From positions 36,057 through 100,056 of the forward strand of contig NCGX01000018.1 of NCBI GenBank assembly GCA_002256995.1: 64,000 nucleotides of DNA, given 5' to 3'. The notes under the pieces were generated by a model. It had not been told where the DNA came from. It did not search any database and saw nothing but the letters and a program-made list of their open reading frames with translations. Below, one piece after another: positions 16,112 to 25,761 of the stretch. How positions within the stretch are numbered: position 1 is the stretch's first letter; the number at the start of each line of letters is the position of its first letter. Made by a program: the position numbers and the translations under genes. Origin of the DNA: Hydrogenophilales bacterium 16-64-40. Lineage in GTDB: Bacteria; Pseudomonadota; Gammaproteobacteria; Burkholderiales; Thiobacillaceae.

Positions 16112-17995
16112 ATGTACCTCATCTTTGAAGAGGACGGCCACTTCAAGGCCGGTTCCATCCTGTCCGAAACCGACGCCACGGCACAGGTGGAAACCGCCTC
16201 GGGCAAGCGCAGCAAGATCAAGACGGCGAACATCCTGCTGCGCTTTGCCGCACCCGTGCCTGCCGAGGTGATGCAGCAGGCCGAAACCCTGGCGGCGGAG
16301 CTCGACGCCGACTTTTTGTGGGAGGTGGCGGGCGCCGACGAGTTCGGCTTCGCAGAACTGGCGCAGGAATACTACGGTCACGCACCGACGCCGCCGGAAT
16401 CGGTGGCGCTGCTGCAGAAGCTGCATGCCTCGCCGATCTATTTCCACAAACGGGGCCGTGGCCGCTATCGCCCGGCGCCGGCCGAAACGCTGGCGGCCGC
16501 CAAGGCCGGGGTGGAGAAAAAGCGGCTGGCGGCAGAGCGGCAAGCGCACCTCGCCACCGAACTGGCGGCCTTCCGGTTGCCGGAGGAATACGCCTCGCTG
16601 GTTCCGCGCATCCTCATCGCGCCGGACAAGAACACGCTCGAATACAAGGCGCTGGAAGACGCGGCGGCGGCCACCGGACTGTCGCCATTGCGGCTGATCG
16701 AACGCTGCGGCGCGATTCCGTCGACGCTCGACTTCCATCTGGCGACCTTCCTGCTGGAATACTTCCCGCGCGGCACCGGCTTTGCCGAGGTCACCGAGCC
16801 GGGTGCTCTCAATCCAAGCGATCCACCCGAACTGCCGAAAAGCACGGTACGCGCCTTCTCGATGGACGACGAGGCGACCACCGAGATCGACGATGCGCTG
16901 TCGGTCGAGTGGCGCGACGACGGCAGCGTGCGGGTCGGCATCCACATCGCGGCGCCCGCGCTCGGCATCACACCGGACTCGGAACTCGACCGCGTGGCGC
17001 GCGAACGGCTTTCCACGGTCTATTTCCCCGGCGACAAGATCACCATGCTGCCGGACGCACTGATCCACCACTACACGCTGGGCGAAACCCACGACTGTCC
17101 GGCGCTGTCGCTGTATGTCGACGTGGCGTCCGACCTGCGCGTGCTCGGCACCGAATCCAAACTGGAAATGGTGCACATCGCCGACAACCTGCGCCACGAG
17201 ACGCTGGAAGTGCTGTTCAACGACGACACGCTGCGCAACCCCGCGGTGCCCGACTACCCCTACCGCCGCGAGCTGGAATGGCTGCGCGACTTCGCCGCCG
17301 TGCTGGAAGCCGGGCGCGGCAAGGCCGACACGGTCGACCGCGTCGACTACAACTTCAAGGTCGATGGCGAGCGCATCAGCATCGTTCCGCGCAAGCGCGG
17401 CAGCCCGATCGACAAGGTGGTGTCGGAGCTGATGATCTTCGCCAACGCCCACTGGGGCGGCTGGCTGGCAGAGAAAAAAGTGCCCGGCATCTACCGCGCG
17501 CAGTCCAACGGCAAGACGCGCATGACGACTTCACCCGATCCGCACGTCGGCCTCGGTGTCGACCAGTACGCGTGGTCATCGTCGCCGCTGCGCCGCTATG
17601 TCGACCTGGTCAACCAGCGCCAGCTGATCAGCCTGGTGCAGGGCAGCGACCCGGTCTACCCGCCACGCAGCGAGCAGCTGTTTTCGGTGGTGCGCGAGTT
17701 CGAGCTGGCCTACGACGCCTACAACGAATTCCAGCGGCGCCTGGAGCGTTACTGGATGCTGCGCTGGATGCAGCAGGAGAGCATCCAGGAGGTCACCGCC
17801 AAGGTCATCCGCGAAGACCTGGTGCGCCTCGACACGCTGCCGCTGGTGACGCGCGCGCCCTCGGTGATGGGCGTCGCCCCGGGGGCGCGGGTGCGGCTGG
17901 CGATTTCGAATATCGACCTGCTCGATATCCACTTTCACGCCGAGTACCAGGAAACCCTGGAGACGCCGCCTGACAGCAGCGTCGCGCTTCCGTAA
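16112..17995 (+). CDS. RNase II/R-family exoribonuclease (RNB domain)
   Basis: 627 residues. After a ~230-residue N-terminal region the RNB domain begins at FSMDDEATTEIDDALSVEW, with the metal-binding aspartates of the family. GIHIAAPA, VVSELMIFANAHWGGWLAE and the RAQSNGKTRM segments follow. A short C-terminal S1-like tail is present. It degrades single-stranded RNA 3' to 5' in the cytoplasm. The N-terminus does not look like the classical cold-shock domains of E. coli RNase II, fitting a divergent subgroup common in betaproteobacteria. Confidence 0.87.
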   Translation: MYLIFEEDGHFKAGSILSETDATAQVETASGKRSKIKTANILLRFAAPVPAEVMQQAETLAAELDADFLWEVAGADEFGFAELAQEYYGHAPTPPESVALLQKLHASPIYFHKRGRGRYRPAPAETLAAAKAGVEKKRLAAERQAHLATELAAFRLPEEYASLVPRILIAPDKNTLEYKALEDAAAATGLSPLRLIERCGAIPSTLDFHLATFLLEYFPRGTGFAEVTEPGALNPSDPPELPKSTVRAFSMDDEATTEIDDALSVEWRDDGSVRVGIHIAAPALGITPDSELDRVARERLSTVYFPGDKITMLPDALIHHYTLGETHDCPALSLYVDVASDLRVLGTESKLEMVHIADNLRHETLEVLFNDDTLRNPAVPDYPYRRELEWLRDFAAVLEAGRGKADTVDRVDYNFKVDGERISIVPRKRGSPIDKVVSELMIFANAHWGGWLAEKKVPGIYRAQSNGKTRMTTSPDPHVGLGVDQYAWSSSPLRRYVDLVNQRQLISLVQGSDPVYPPRSEQLFSVVREFELAYDAYNEFQRRLERYWMLRWMQQESIQEVTAKVIREDLVRLDTLPLVTRAPSVMGVAPGARVRLAISNIDLLDIHFHAEYQETLETPPDSSVALP

Positions 17996-18027
17996 AATCA
18001 ACCCTGATTCCACTTTCTGCCTGCGCC

Positions 18028-18918
18028 GTGTCCACCGCCCCGCCGATCCTCCTTGCCGAACCGTCCAAACAGGGCACGCGCATTGCGCTGGCCCTGCTGG
18101 CGTCGGCGGCGGTGCATGGCGTGGTGCTGTCGACCCAGTTCGTGCAGATCAACCCGCGCCTGTTCGAGGATCCCAACCTGCCGATGGAAGTGGTGCTGGT
18201 CAACGCCAAAACCCTCGAAACGCCCCTCAGCCCCGACGCGCTGGCGCAGGTGAGCCTGGCCGGCGGCGGCAATACCGACGAGGACCGGCGCCTGAAGAGC
18301 CCGCTGCCCGCCAGCCGCGAAACCCAGACCGGCAGCGAAGAAGCCGCCTTGCAGGCGCGGGTGGCCGCGCTTGAACAGCAGGCCAAGACCTTGCTGACCC
18401 AGTTGCAGCCCAACGGCCAGCTGCAGGAGCGGCCGCAGGCGGCGCCGCCGACGCCGGTCCAGCCCGCCGTCGACCTCAGCCAGCTCAACCAGCAGGCGCG
18501 CGAAATGGCGCAGTTGCAGGCACGCATCTCGCAGGAATGGGACGAATACCAGAAGCGTCCCAAGCGCGCCTTCGTCGGCGCCAACGTCAAGGAATACGCG
18601 TTTGCGCGCTACGTCGAGGACTGGGTCGCCAAGGTCGAGCGGGTCGGCAACGTCAACTATCCCGAAGCCGCGCGCCGCCAGGGTCTCTACGGCAGCCTCC
18701 AGCTGACCGTGTCGATCCATTCCGATGGCCGCATCGAGCAGGTCGACGTCAACCGCTCGTCCGGCTCCAAGATTCTCGACGCGGCGGCGATCAGAATCGT
18801 CGAGCTCGCCGCGCCCTACGCGCGCTTCCCGGACGACATGCGGCAAAAGGCCGACATTCTGTCGATCACGCGAACCTGGACCTTTACCCGTTCGGATCAG
18901 CTGGTGGGAACAGACTAA
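18028..18918 (+). CDS. TonB-family energy transducer
   Basis: 296 residues from GTG 18028. A single membrane segment lies at about 20-40, then a proline/glutamine-rich, partly coiled periplasmic linker (about 100-165). The C-terminal TonB domain contains YPEAARRQGLYGSLQLTVSIHSDG, VDVNRSSGSKILDAAAIRIV and a final RTWTF strand. It couples the inner-membrane proton gradient to outer-membrane receptors. No exbB/exbD is adjacent. The next gene, fbp, starts 62 nt later with its own -10-like box. Confidence 0.85.
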   Translation: MSTAPPILLAEPSKQGTRIALALLASAAVHGVVLSTQFVQINPRLFEDPNLPMEVVLVNAKTLETPLSPDALAQVSLAGGGNTDEDRRLKSPLPASRETQTGSEEAALQARVAALEQQAKTLLTQLQPNGQLQERPQAAPPTPVQPAVDLSQLNQQAREMAQLQARISQEWDEYQKRPKRAFVGANVKEYAFARYVEDWVAKVERVGNVNYPEAARRQGLYGSLQLTVSIHSDGRIEQVDVNRSSGSKILDAAAIRIVELAAPYARFPDDMRQKADILSITRTWTFTRSDQLVGTD

Positions 18919-18940
18919 GTGGCGGCCATTGCCGCTCATG

Positions 18941-18946
18941 TATAAT
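18941..18946 (+). promoter_or_regulatory. TATAAT -10 box upstream of fbp
   Basis: A perfect TATAAT hexamer lies 34 nt before the fbp ATG in an otherwise GC-rich region. The -35 position shows no good TTGACA match, so promoter activity is only suggested. A CGGAG ribosome site follows at 18969-18973. Confidence 0.35.
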
Positions 18947-18980
18947 ATTATGATTTGCTTATACATTTCGGAGTCAGACC

Positions 18981-20007
18981 ATGCATACCGGCACCACACT
19001 TACCCAGTTCATCATTGAAGAGCAGCGCCGCACCGCCGGCGCCACCGGCGATTTCACCTCGCTCCTGAACGACGTCGTCATCGCCTGCAAGGCCATTTCC
19101 AACGTCGTCAACAAGGGCGCACTGCTGGGCGTGATGGGCTCGCTGGATTCCGTCGCTGGATTCCGAGAACGTGCAGGGCGAAACGCAGAAGAAGCTCGAC
19201 GTCATCACCAACGACATCATGATCGGCGCCAACGAGTGGGGCGGACACCTCGCCGGCATGGCTTCCGAGGAAATGGACGAACTCTATCCGATCCCCAACC
19301 AGTACCCGCTCGGCAAGTACCTGCTGGTGTTCGATCCGCTCGATGGCTCCAGCAACGTGGACGTCAACATCTCGGTCGGCACCATCTTCTCGATCCTGAA
19401 GGCACCGGTCGCCGGCCGCGCCGCTGTCACCGAAGACTTCCTGCAGCCCGGCGCCCAGCAGGTCTGTGCCGGCTATGCGATCTACGGTTCGTCGACCATG
19501 CTGGTGCTGACCTTCGGCCACGGCACCAACGGCTTCACGCTCGACCGCGACATCGGCGAATTCGTGCTGACCCACCCCAACATGCAGATCCCCACTGAAA
19601 CCAAAGAGTTCGCGATCAACGCGTCGAACATGCGTTTCTGGGAAAAGCCGGTGCAGCGCTACGTCGACGAGTGCCTGGCCGGCAAGACCGGGCCGCGCGG
19701 CAAGGACTTCAACATGCGCTGGGTCGCCTCGATGGTCGCCGAAGTCCACCGCATCCTCACCCGCGGCGGCATCTTCATGTACCCCAAGGACACCAAGGAT
19801 CCGGCCAAGGCCGGCAAGCTGCGCCTGTTGTACGAAGCCAACCCGATGGCCTTCCTCGTCGAGCAAGCCGGCGGCGCCGCCACCACTGGGCGCGAGCGCA
19901 TCCTTGATCTGGCCCCCGAAGGCCTGCATCAGCGCGTGCCGGTGATCCTCGGCTCCAAGTCCGAAGTGGACACCGTGACGGGCTACCACCACGAAAAGGC
20001 CGCCTGA
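18981..20007 (+). pseudogene. fbp: Class I fructose-1,6-bisphosphatase, frame broken by a 13 bp duplication
   Basis: The first 53 or so codons (MHTGTTLTQFIIEEQRR... to [12 protein letters not shown]) and the rest from [17 protein letters not shown] onward are clearly the two halves of class I FBPase. They include [13 protein letters not shown] and the C-terminal [18 protein letters not shown]. They lie in different frames because TCGCTGGATTCCG is present twice in tandem (19140-19152 and 19153-19165). Removing one copy restores a continuous [13 protein letters not shown] and a product of about 337 residues. The enzyme removes the 1-phosphate of fructose 1,6-bisphosphate in the Calvin cycle and gluconeogenesis. 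As written the gene would not make an active protein; a sequencing or assembly error is equally possible. Confidence 0.9.
19140..19165 (+). repeat. 13 bp perfect tandem duplication inside fbp
   Basis: Two adjacent copies of TCGCTGGATTCCG. The length is not a multiple of three, so it shifts the fbp frame. The conserved family sequence is recovered exactly when one copy is removed. Confidence 0.97.
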
Positions 20008-20033
20008 GCGGTTTCGGATCGAAATGCTGGATT

Positions 20034-20062
20034 GAAAAAGCCGGGCGATGCCCGGCTTTTTC
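20034..20062. terminator. Bidirectional rho-independent terminator between fbp and the GGDEF/EAL gene
   Basis: GAAAAAGCCGGGC-GAT-GCCCGGCTTTTTC: an 8-9 bp GC-rich stem, 3-nt loop and T-run on both strands. It is placed between the convergent fbp stop (20007) and the stop of the minus-strand gene (20080). Confidence 0.9.
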
Positions 20063-20079
20063 AATGGTGGGCTGCGGAC

Positions 20080-22194
20080 TTAGGCCGCAGCCTGGCGCGC
20101 ACGCGCACGCATCAGGCTCTCGCAGTCGCCCGGCGGCAGCGGACGGCTGAACAGATAACCCTGGGCCTGGTCGCAACGGTTGGCGCGCAGATACGCCAGT
20201 TGCGCCTCGGTTTCGACGCCTTCGGCCACCACGGTCAGGCCGAGGCTGCCGCCCAGCGCGATGATGGTGCGCACGATGGCGGTATCGTTGTCGTCGCCCG
20301 GAATGTCATTGATGAACGAGCGATCGATTTTCAAGCAGTGAATGGAAAAGGTCTTCAGGTAGCTGAGCGAGGAGTAGCCCGTGCCGAAATCGTCCACCGC
20401 GATGCGGATGCCCAGGGCCTCCAGTTTGGCCAGCACGCTGGCCGCTGACTCCAGACTGTCCATGATCGACGACTCGGTCAGTTCCAGCTCGAGGTCGCCC
20501 GGCTCCAGTTTCGCATCCCGCAGGGCCGCGCTGATCTCCTCGGCCAGGTCGGCCTGGCGGAATTGCCGCGTCGACAGATTGACCGCCATGGTGCCGGCGG
20601 TCAGCCCCTGATCCTGCCACGCCCGCAACTGGCGGCAGGCTTCGCGCAGCACCCACTCGCCGATCGGCAGGATGAGTCCGCTCTGTTCGGCAACCGGGAT
20701 GAACTCGTCGGGGCCGACCGCGCCCAGCTCGGCCGATTGCCAGCGCAACAGCGCTTCCCATCCCATCAGACGACCCGACAAGATTTCCAGTTTGGGCTGG
20801 TAGTGCACTGCCAGTTCATTGCGTTCCAGGGCGTGCTTCAGCCGCGCCTCCAGCAGCACGCGGCGCTGGATGTCATCGGACAGATCGCGGCTGAACACAA
20901 TGATGCAATTGCGCCCGGACAATTTGGCGCGGTGCAGGGCCAGGTCGGCGTAGCGCATCAGGATGCTGGCTGACTCGCCGTCCGTCGGGTAGGCGACGAT
21001 GCCGATGCTGGCGCTGATATCCAGACGGTCGTTGCCAAGATCGAATTCACGGGCCAAGGCCTGCAGCATCCCCTGACCCACTTGTTTGGCCTGCTCGACC
21101 GTCATGTTTTCCAGCAGGATCACGAACTCGTCACCGCTGAAGCGAGCCATGAACGCCTTTTCCGGCAGGCTCTCACGGATGCGGCAGGAGACGGCGACCA
21201 GCAGCAGATCGCCCTGCTCGTGGCCCAGCGTGTCGTTCACATTCTGGAAGTGATCGAGGTCCAGCAGCAGAACCGCGCAGGGCGCATCTGGCCGGGCGCG
21301 CGCCATCGCCAGATTGAGCCTGTCGTTGAACACCGTCCGGTTGGGCAACCCGGTCAGGTCGTCGTGGCCGAGCATGTGCCGCATCTGGCGGAACGGCCGG
21401 CTCACCGCCTCGGCATAGATCGCGCGATACAGAAAGTAATAGGCAAACACCTTGTACACATGCCCCAGCAGATTGGCCGTGCTGCTCACCTCCACATACA
21501 GGATGAAGAACAGCTCGCCCGCCGCCATCAGCAGCAGGGCCAGCATCAGGCTCTGGATATCGCAATGGGTGATCTGCGAGCGGCGCAGATAGAGCAGGGC
21601 GGCGACCGCAAGGTAAAGGCCGGAGACCCCCCATTCGAGCGTCACCTTGAGCGGCGTCAATCCCTGACCGGCCATGTACATCGCCGGCACGCTGTCCGGC
21701 GACACCAGCAGCCCGTAAGAAAGCGCGCCCGCCACGAGCAGCGCCCCGGCCCAGCCGTAGCGGCTCGCCGGGTAGCGCACGGCAGGGGTTTCGGGCAGCA
21801 GCACATAGGCCAAAAGGCCGATCCCGGCGGCGTAGCGGCCGCACAGCCAGAACAGGATGGACTTGTGGGCGGAATTGGGGCTGAGCAGATCCGGCATGCC
21901 CATGTAGGACAGGAAGTGCAGGACGTCGAACATCGCCACCGCCAGAAACGCGCAACCCAGCACCATCGAGCGGACCGAGCGCACGGTTTCCTGCGCGCCA
22001 TGTCCGGTGAAAAAGACCAGTGCCGCAACGATGATGGCAAAAATCTCCATGATCGAATGGGCCGCCAGGAAAGTCGGGGACGGGATCGCCCCCTGATTGG
22101 CCGGAATGGCCTGCCACAGCAACAGCGGAAGGCTTACGGCCAACAGCAGACTGCCACCCAGTCGGTGACGGTCTTGTCCTTGCAGTCGATTCAA
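20080..22194 (-). CDS. Membrane-bound GGDEF/EAL cyclic-di-GMP protein
   Basis: 704 residues. Residues ~10-270 carry seven or eight hydrophobic segments resembling a MASE-type membrane sensor. A GGDEF domain (LDLDHFQNVNDTLGH; active loop FSGDEFV, so SGDEF rather than GGDEF) and an EAL domain (GWEALLRW, ELTESS, DDFGTGYSSLSYL, KIDRSF, AEGVET) follow. The EAL residues look complete, so phosphodiesterase activity is likely. SGDEF variants can still be active cyclases. It probably tunes motility or biofilm in response to a membrane signal. It is transcribed alone and ends at the shared terminator. Confidence 0.92.
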   Translation of the reverse strand: MNRLQGQDRHRLGGSLLLAVSLPLLLWQAIPANQGAIPSPTFLAAHSIMEIFAIIVAALVFFTGHGAQETVRSVRSMVLGCAFLAVAMFDVLHFLSYMGMPDLLSPNSAHKSILFWLCGRYAAGIGLLAYVLLPETPAVRYPASRYGWAGALLVAGALSYGLLVSPDSVPAMYMAGQGLTPLKVTLEWGVSGLYLAVAALLYLRRSQITHCDIQSLMLALLLMAAGELFFILYVEVSSTANLLGHVYKVFAYYFLYRAIYAEAVSRPFRQMRHMLGHDDLTGLPNRTVFNDRLNLAMARARPDAPCAVLLLDLDHFQNVNDTLGHEQGDLLLVAVSCRIRESLPEKAFMARFSGDEFVILLENMTVEQAKQVGQGMLQALAREFDLGNDRLDISASIGIVAYPTDGESASILMRYADLALHRAKLSGRNCIIVFSRDLSDDIQRRVLLEARLKHALERNELAVHYQPKLEILSGRLMGWEALLRWQSAELGAVGPDEFIPVAEQSGLILPIGEWVLREACRQLRAWQDQGLTAGTMAVNLSTRQFRQADLAEEISAALRDAKLEPGDLELELTESSIMDSLESAASVLAKLEALGIRIAVDDFGTGYSSLSYLKTFSIHCLKIDRSFINDIPGDDNDTAIVRTIIALGGSLGLTVVAEGVETEAQLAYLRANRCDQAQGYLFSRPLPPGDCESLMRARARQAAA

Positions 22195-22386
22195 GAAACG
22201 CCCCTCACTGGCTTACTGGAAAGCTATCTACGGCCGGCTGGAAAGAAAATGAAGCAAATCAATCTATTTTGTAAGTATTTTTACTTAGTATTTAGCGTTT
22301 GACTGCCCCGGTCAAGCTCCCCGCCTGGCGCGGGCATTTCGTCAGGTCGGGGACGGGCCAGCGCCTGTTCCTGATTGACCGCCGCA
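22195..22386. other. Short intergenic stretch without recognised gene
   Basis: It contains an AT-rich patch at about 22250-22300 upstream of the GGDEF/EAL gene, which probably holds its promoter. No reading frame or structured element stands out. Confidence 0.4.
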
Positions 22387-22728
22387 TTAGCCGGAAAAAA
22401 GAACGAACAGCGAAACCCCAATGGCCAGCAGCGAGAGCGCAACGGCCACACCGCACAGTACGGCCATGCGCCTGAAGCGCGACTCTGCGACTGCCGCCGC
22501 CTGCTCGAGCGCGGTCACCGTTTTCTGCAGCTGCTCGGCCAGTGCCTTGACGTGCAGCGCATTCTGCGAGGCCGCCGTCTGCAGCTCGGTAACCTGCTTC
22601 TGCAACACGCCGGACTGGGCGGCAGCCTCGTCGCTTCTGCGCGTGGTAAACACCGGCAACGCCGACGAAACGATGGGGCTCACAAAAGGCAGAATCGCCT
22701 TGACCGCGGGAATCAACCATGCCGCCAT
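22387..22728 (-). CDS. Small membrane protein with coiled coil, unknown function
   Basis: 113 residues. The N-terminal hydrophobic part (about 5-27) is followed by a heptad-like glutamine/alanine-rich coiled coil (about 35-80) and a strong C-terminal membrane helix (about 88-110, CGVAVALSLLAIGVSLFVLF). The arrangement resembles holin-like or tail-anchored membrane proteins, but no family is evident. It begins 38 nt after the photolyase stop, so it may be cotranscribed with phr. Confidence 0.6.
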   Translation of the reverse strand: MAAWLIPAVKAILPFVSPIVSSALPVFTTRRSDEAAAQSGVLQKQVTELQTAASQNALHVKALAEQLQKTVTALEQAAAVAESRFRRMAVLCGVAVALSLLAIGVSLFVLFSG

Positions 22729-22766
22729 GAAATCTCCTTGTCTGATGCGGCGCGGCGCCGCGAACG

Positions 22767-24203
22767 CTACTTTAGCGCAGGCGGCAAGGCCTGCCTGAAA
22801 AGTGCCAGCGTCTGCCCCCGTTGCACAGCGTGATCGACGATCGGCAACGGGCAGTCACGGCCGATGACGCAGCCCGCGCGCTGCTGCTCGGCGGCAGGCA
22901 TCGCCCACGGCGCATGGATGAATTTTTCCGCCACGCGGGCGAGTTCCGGCAAATAGCGGCGGATGAAATGCCCCTCGGCGTCGAAGCGCTCGGACTGCGT
23001 CACCGGATTGAAGATGCGGAACCAGGGCTGGGCGTCGCAGCCGACCGAGGCCGCCCACTGCCAGCCGCCGCTGTTGGCGGCCAGGTCGAAGTCGATCAGC
23101 TTGTCGGCGAAATACTTTTCGCCCAGCCGCCAGTCGACCAACAGGTCTTTCGTCAGGAAACTCGCTGTCACCATTCTCAGCCGGTTGTGCATGTAGCCGG
23201 TCTGGTTCAGCTGCCGCATCGCGGCGTCGATCAGCGGATAGCCGGTGCGCGCTTCGCACCAGGCTTCGAAATGTCCCGGCGGATTCGGCCACGGCAGCGC
23301 GTCGTATTGGCGTTTAAAGCTATGTCCGCTGGCGACGTCGGGGCGGTGCCACAGGATCTGATGGTAGAAGTCGCGCCAGATCAGTTCGGACAGCCAGGTC
23401 TGTGCGCCGCGCCCGCCCCGTTGCCAGGCCGCGGCGGCGAGCTGGCGGATCGACACCGTGCCGAAGCGCAGGTGCACCGACAGATACGACGGCCCCTTCA
23501 CGGCGGGATAGTCGCGCAACGCCTGATAGCGGTCGATCCGTTGCAGGAAATCCTCGAACAGCTGCGCGCCACCCGACATCCCGGTGGGCAGCCTGAGCTC
23601 GGCAAGATTGGTCGGCTCGAATCCCATGTCCGGCAAGCGCGGAATGGCGGACGACTGGGGTGCCAGCCGGCCGGCATAGGCCTCGACCGGATAGGCCTGC
23701 AGATCGAACGGCGTCAGCCTTTTCAGCCAGGCATTCTTGTAGGGGGTGAAGACACTGTAGGGCGTGCCGCCGGCGGTGAGCACGTCCTCGCGTTCGAAGA
23801 TCACTGCATCCTTGCTGTGATGGACGGCGATGTCGCGCGCGCGCAGCGCGGCTTCGACGGCGGCATCACGCGCCAGCGCGGCGGGGTCGTCGTCGTGGTT
23901 GAAAAACACGGCCTCGGCCTGCAGATCGGCCGCCAGTTGCACGACCTCGTCGCGCGCGACGCCATGCCTGACCACCAGGCCACCACCCCGGGCCTGCAGC
24001 GCCTGCTGCAGTTCGGTCACGCTGGCGTGGATGAACTCGACCCGGCGGTCTGCCGGATCGGGCAGCGCATCGAGGATGTCGCGGTCGAAAATGAAGGCGC
24101 ACACGACCTGGCGGCTCCGCTTGAGCGCGTGGTAGAGCGCAGCGTGGTCGAAGTCGCGCAGATCGCGGCGAAACCACACCAGGGCGCGGGCGTATTCAAT
24201 CAT
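22767..24203 (-). CDS. phrB: Deoxyribodipyrimidine photolyase
   Basis: 478 residues. The N-terminal alpha/beta antenna domain starts LVWFRRDLRDFDHAAL. The C-terminal FAD domain has LSVHLRFGTVSIRQL, ELIWRDFYHQILW, CEARTGYPLIDAAMRQLNQTGYMHNRLRM and YFADKLIDFDLAANSGGWQW, all diagnostic of class I CPD photolyases. Blue light energy splits UV-induced pyrimidine dimers. It is divergent from yqgE, with 86 nt between the starts. Confidence 0.95.
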   Translation of the reverse strand: MIEYARALVWFRRDLRDFDHAALYHALKRSRQVVCAFIFDRDILDALPDPADRRVEFIHASVTELQQALQARGGGLVVRHGVARDEVVQLAADLQAEAVFFNHDDDPAALARDAAVEAALRARDIAVHHSKDAVIFEREDVLTAGGTPYSVFTPYKNAWLKRLTPFDLQAYPVEAYAGRLAPQSSAIPRLPDMGFEPTNLAELRLPTGMSGGAQLFEDFLQRIDRYQALRDYPAVKGPSYLSVHLRFGTVSIRQLAAAAWQRGGRGAQTWLSELIWRDFYHQILWHRPDVASGHSFKRQYDALPWPNPPGHFEAWCEARTGYPLIDAAMRQLNQTGYMHNRLRMVTASFLTKDLLVDWRLGEKYFADKLIDFDLAANSGGWQWAASVGCDAQPWFRIFNPVTQSERFDAEGHFIRRYLPELARVAEKFIHAPWAMPAAEQQRAGCVIGRDCPLPIVDHAVQRGQTLALFRQALPPALK

Positions 24204-24289
24204 GCGGCGTTCTGGTCGCTATAGTGTGTAGGGAGGGTGAAAAAGGAATGCTTGCCTGATTTGAGGCAGATTACAATGGGAGGGCAATC

Positions 24290-24847
24290 ATGGATACCGT
24301 CAATCTCACCCACAATTTTCTGATCGCCATGCCGGGCATGGTCGATCCTAATTTCAACGGCACGCTGACCTATATCTGCGACCACAGCGCGCAGGGCGCG
24401 CTGGGCGTGGTGGTCAACCGGCCGATCGACCTGGACTTGTCGACGCTGTTCGAACAGATTGGCCTGTCGCTTCCCGAGCGCCTGCAGCGCAAGACCGTCT
24501 ACTTTGGCGGCCCGGTGCAGACCGAACGCGGCTTTGTGCTGCACACGCCGCCGCTCACCTTCAGCTCTACCCTCACCGTCAACGACGCGGTCAGCCTCAC
24601 CACCTCGAAGGACGTGCTGGAAGCGGTGAGCCAGGGCGCGGGGCCGGAAAAGTTCATGGTGTCGCTCGGCTACGCGGGCTGGGGCGCCGGCCAGTTGGAA
24701 GAGGAAATCAAGCAGAACGCGTGGCTGTCGGTAGCTGCCGACCCGCAGGTGATCTTCGACCTGGCACCCGAAGAACGTCTGCCTGCCGCGATGAAGCGCC
24801 TCGGCATCGACTTCGCCAGCCTGTCCGACGAAGCCGGGCACGCTTGA
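24290..24847 (+). CDS. YqgE/AlgH-family protein
   Basis: 185 residues. [21 protein letters not shown] opens the family fold, and [12 protein letters not shown] and [16 protein letters not shown] follow. It is a conserved cytoplasmic protein of unclear function, historically linked to alginate regulation. It is the first of a set yqgE-ruvX-pyrR-pyrB-pyrX with touching or overlapping genes, the order seen in Pseudomonas and betaproteobacteria. Confidence 0.92.
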   Translation: MDTVNLTHNFLIAMPGMVDPNFNGTLTYICDHSAQGALGVVVNRPIDLDLSTLFEQIGLSLPERLQRKTVYFGGPVQTERGFVLHTPPLTFSSTLTVNDAVSLTTSKDVLEAVSQGAGPEKFMVSLGYAGWGAGQLEEEIKQNAWLSVAADPQVIFDLAPEERLPAAMKRLGIDFASLSDEAGHA

Positions 24848-24848
24848 C

Positions 24849-25286
24849 TTGAGCTATGCAGACACCCACGGCACGGTGCTGGGCTTCGACCTCGGCCTGA
24901 AGCGCACCGGCGTGGCCTCGGGTGATCTGTCGATCGGCGTCGCGCATCCCCTCACCGTCATCCAGGCCGACTCCACCGATGCGCGGCTCGCCGCCATCGC
25001 CAGCCTGATCGCCGAATGGCAGCCGGTGCTGCTGGTGCTGGGTCTGCCCACCCACGCCGACGGCGGCGAGCACGAAATGACCCGGGTGGCCAGAAACTTC
25101 GCGCGCAAACTAGAATCGCACTTCAAGCTGCCGGTGTTCATGGTGGACGAGCGCCACACCAGCACCGCGGCCGAAGCGGAATTGCACGAACGCGGCATCC
25201 ACGGCAAGAAGAACAAGGCGCTGACCGACGCCGTCGCCGCCCAACTGATACTGCAAGGATTTTTTGATGCCCGCCTCATTGCCTGA
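24849..25286 (+). CDS. ruvX: Putative pre-16S rRNA nuclease / Holliday-junction resolvase-like protein
   Basis: 145 residues, read from TTG 24849, which sits 1 nt after the yqgE stop. LGFDLGLKRTGVASGD carries the first acidic residue of the RNase H-like fold, LVLGLPTHADGGEHEM the second region, and VDERHTSTAAEAEL the last. YqgF/RuvX trims the 5' end of 16S rRNA. The TTG start is chosen because no ATG or GTG precedes the conserved GFDLG. Its end overlaps pyrR by 20 nt. Confidence 0.93.
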   Translation: MSYADTHGTVLGFDLGLKRTGVASGDLSIGVAHPLTVIQADSTDARLAAIASLIAEWQPVLLVLGLPTHADGGEHEMTRVARNFARKLESHFKLPVFMVDERHTSTAAEAELHERGIHGKKNKALTDAVAAQLILQGFFDARLIA

Positions 25287-25761
25287 CGTCGACCCGCTGA
25301 TCGCGCAACTGGCCGCCGCCATCGCCCCCACCCTCACCCCGGACACCGTCATCGTCGGCATCCACACCGGCGGGGTGTGGGTGGCCGAGCGCCTGCACGC
25401 GCTGCTCGGCTGCGCCCTGCCGCTCGGCACGCTCGACATCTCGTTTTACCGCGACGATTTTTCGCGCATCGGCCTGCACCCGCAGGTGAAGCCGTCCAAC
25501 CTGCCGTTCGACCTCGAAGGCCGCGACATCCTGTTGGTCGACGACGTGCTGCACAGCGGCCGCACGGTGCGCGCGGCGATGAACGAGCTGTTCGACTATG
25601 GCCGCCCGGCCTCGATCCTGCTGGCGGTGCTGGTCGACCGCGGCGGCCGCGAACTGCCGATCCGCCCCGACTTTGCCGGCCTCACGCTCTCCGTTCCCGA
25701 CCACCAGAACATCAACCTTTCACGGCTGGACGACGGCCACCTGACCCTTTCCCTCGCATGA
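25267..25761 (+). CDS. pyrR: PyrR bifunctional regulator/uracil phosphoribosyltransferase
   Basis: 164 residues from ATG 25267. The PRPP-binding loop is [18 protein letters not shown], and [14 protein letters not shown] and SFYRDDF are conserved. In Gram-negative bacteria the protein is mainly a weak uracil phosphoribosyltransferase. RNA-binding attenuation is known in Gram-positives and is not evident here. Its stop overlaps the pyrB start (ATGA), tying it to pyrimidine synthesis. Confidence 0.93.
   Translation: MPASLPDVDPLIAQLAAAIAPTLTPDTVIVGIHTGGVWVAERLHALLGCALPLGTLDISFYRDDFSRIGLHPQVKPSNLPFDLEGRDILLVDDVLHSGRTVRAAMNELFDYGRPASILLAVLVDRGGRELPIRPDFAGLTLSVPDHQNINLSRLDDGHLTLSLA

Noticed and set aside
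15107-17452. Very long antisense frame over the esterase and RNB nuclease genes
   Set aside because: GC-rich codons remove stops on the opposite strand. The translation shows no domain pattern, and the plus-strand genes carry clear family motifs.
20080-22194. Calling the SGDEF loop an inactive cyclase
   Set aside because: SGDEF enzymes are known to remain active; without an assay the status is open, so only the sequence variant is noted.
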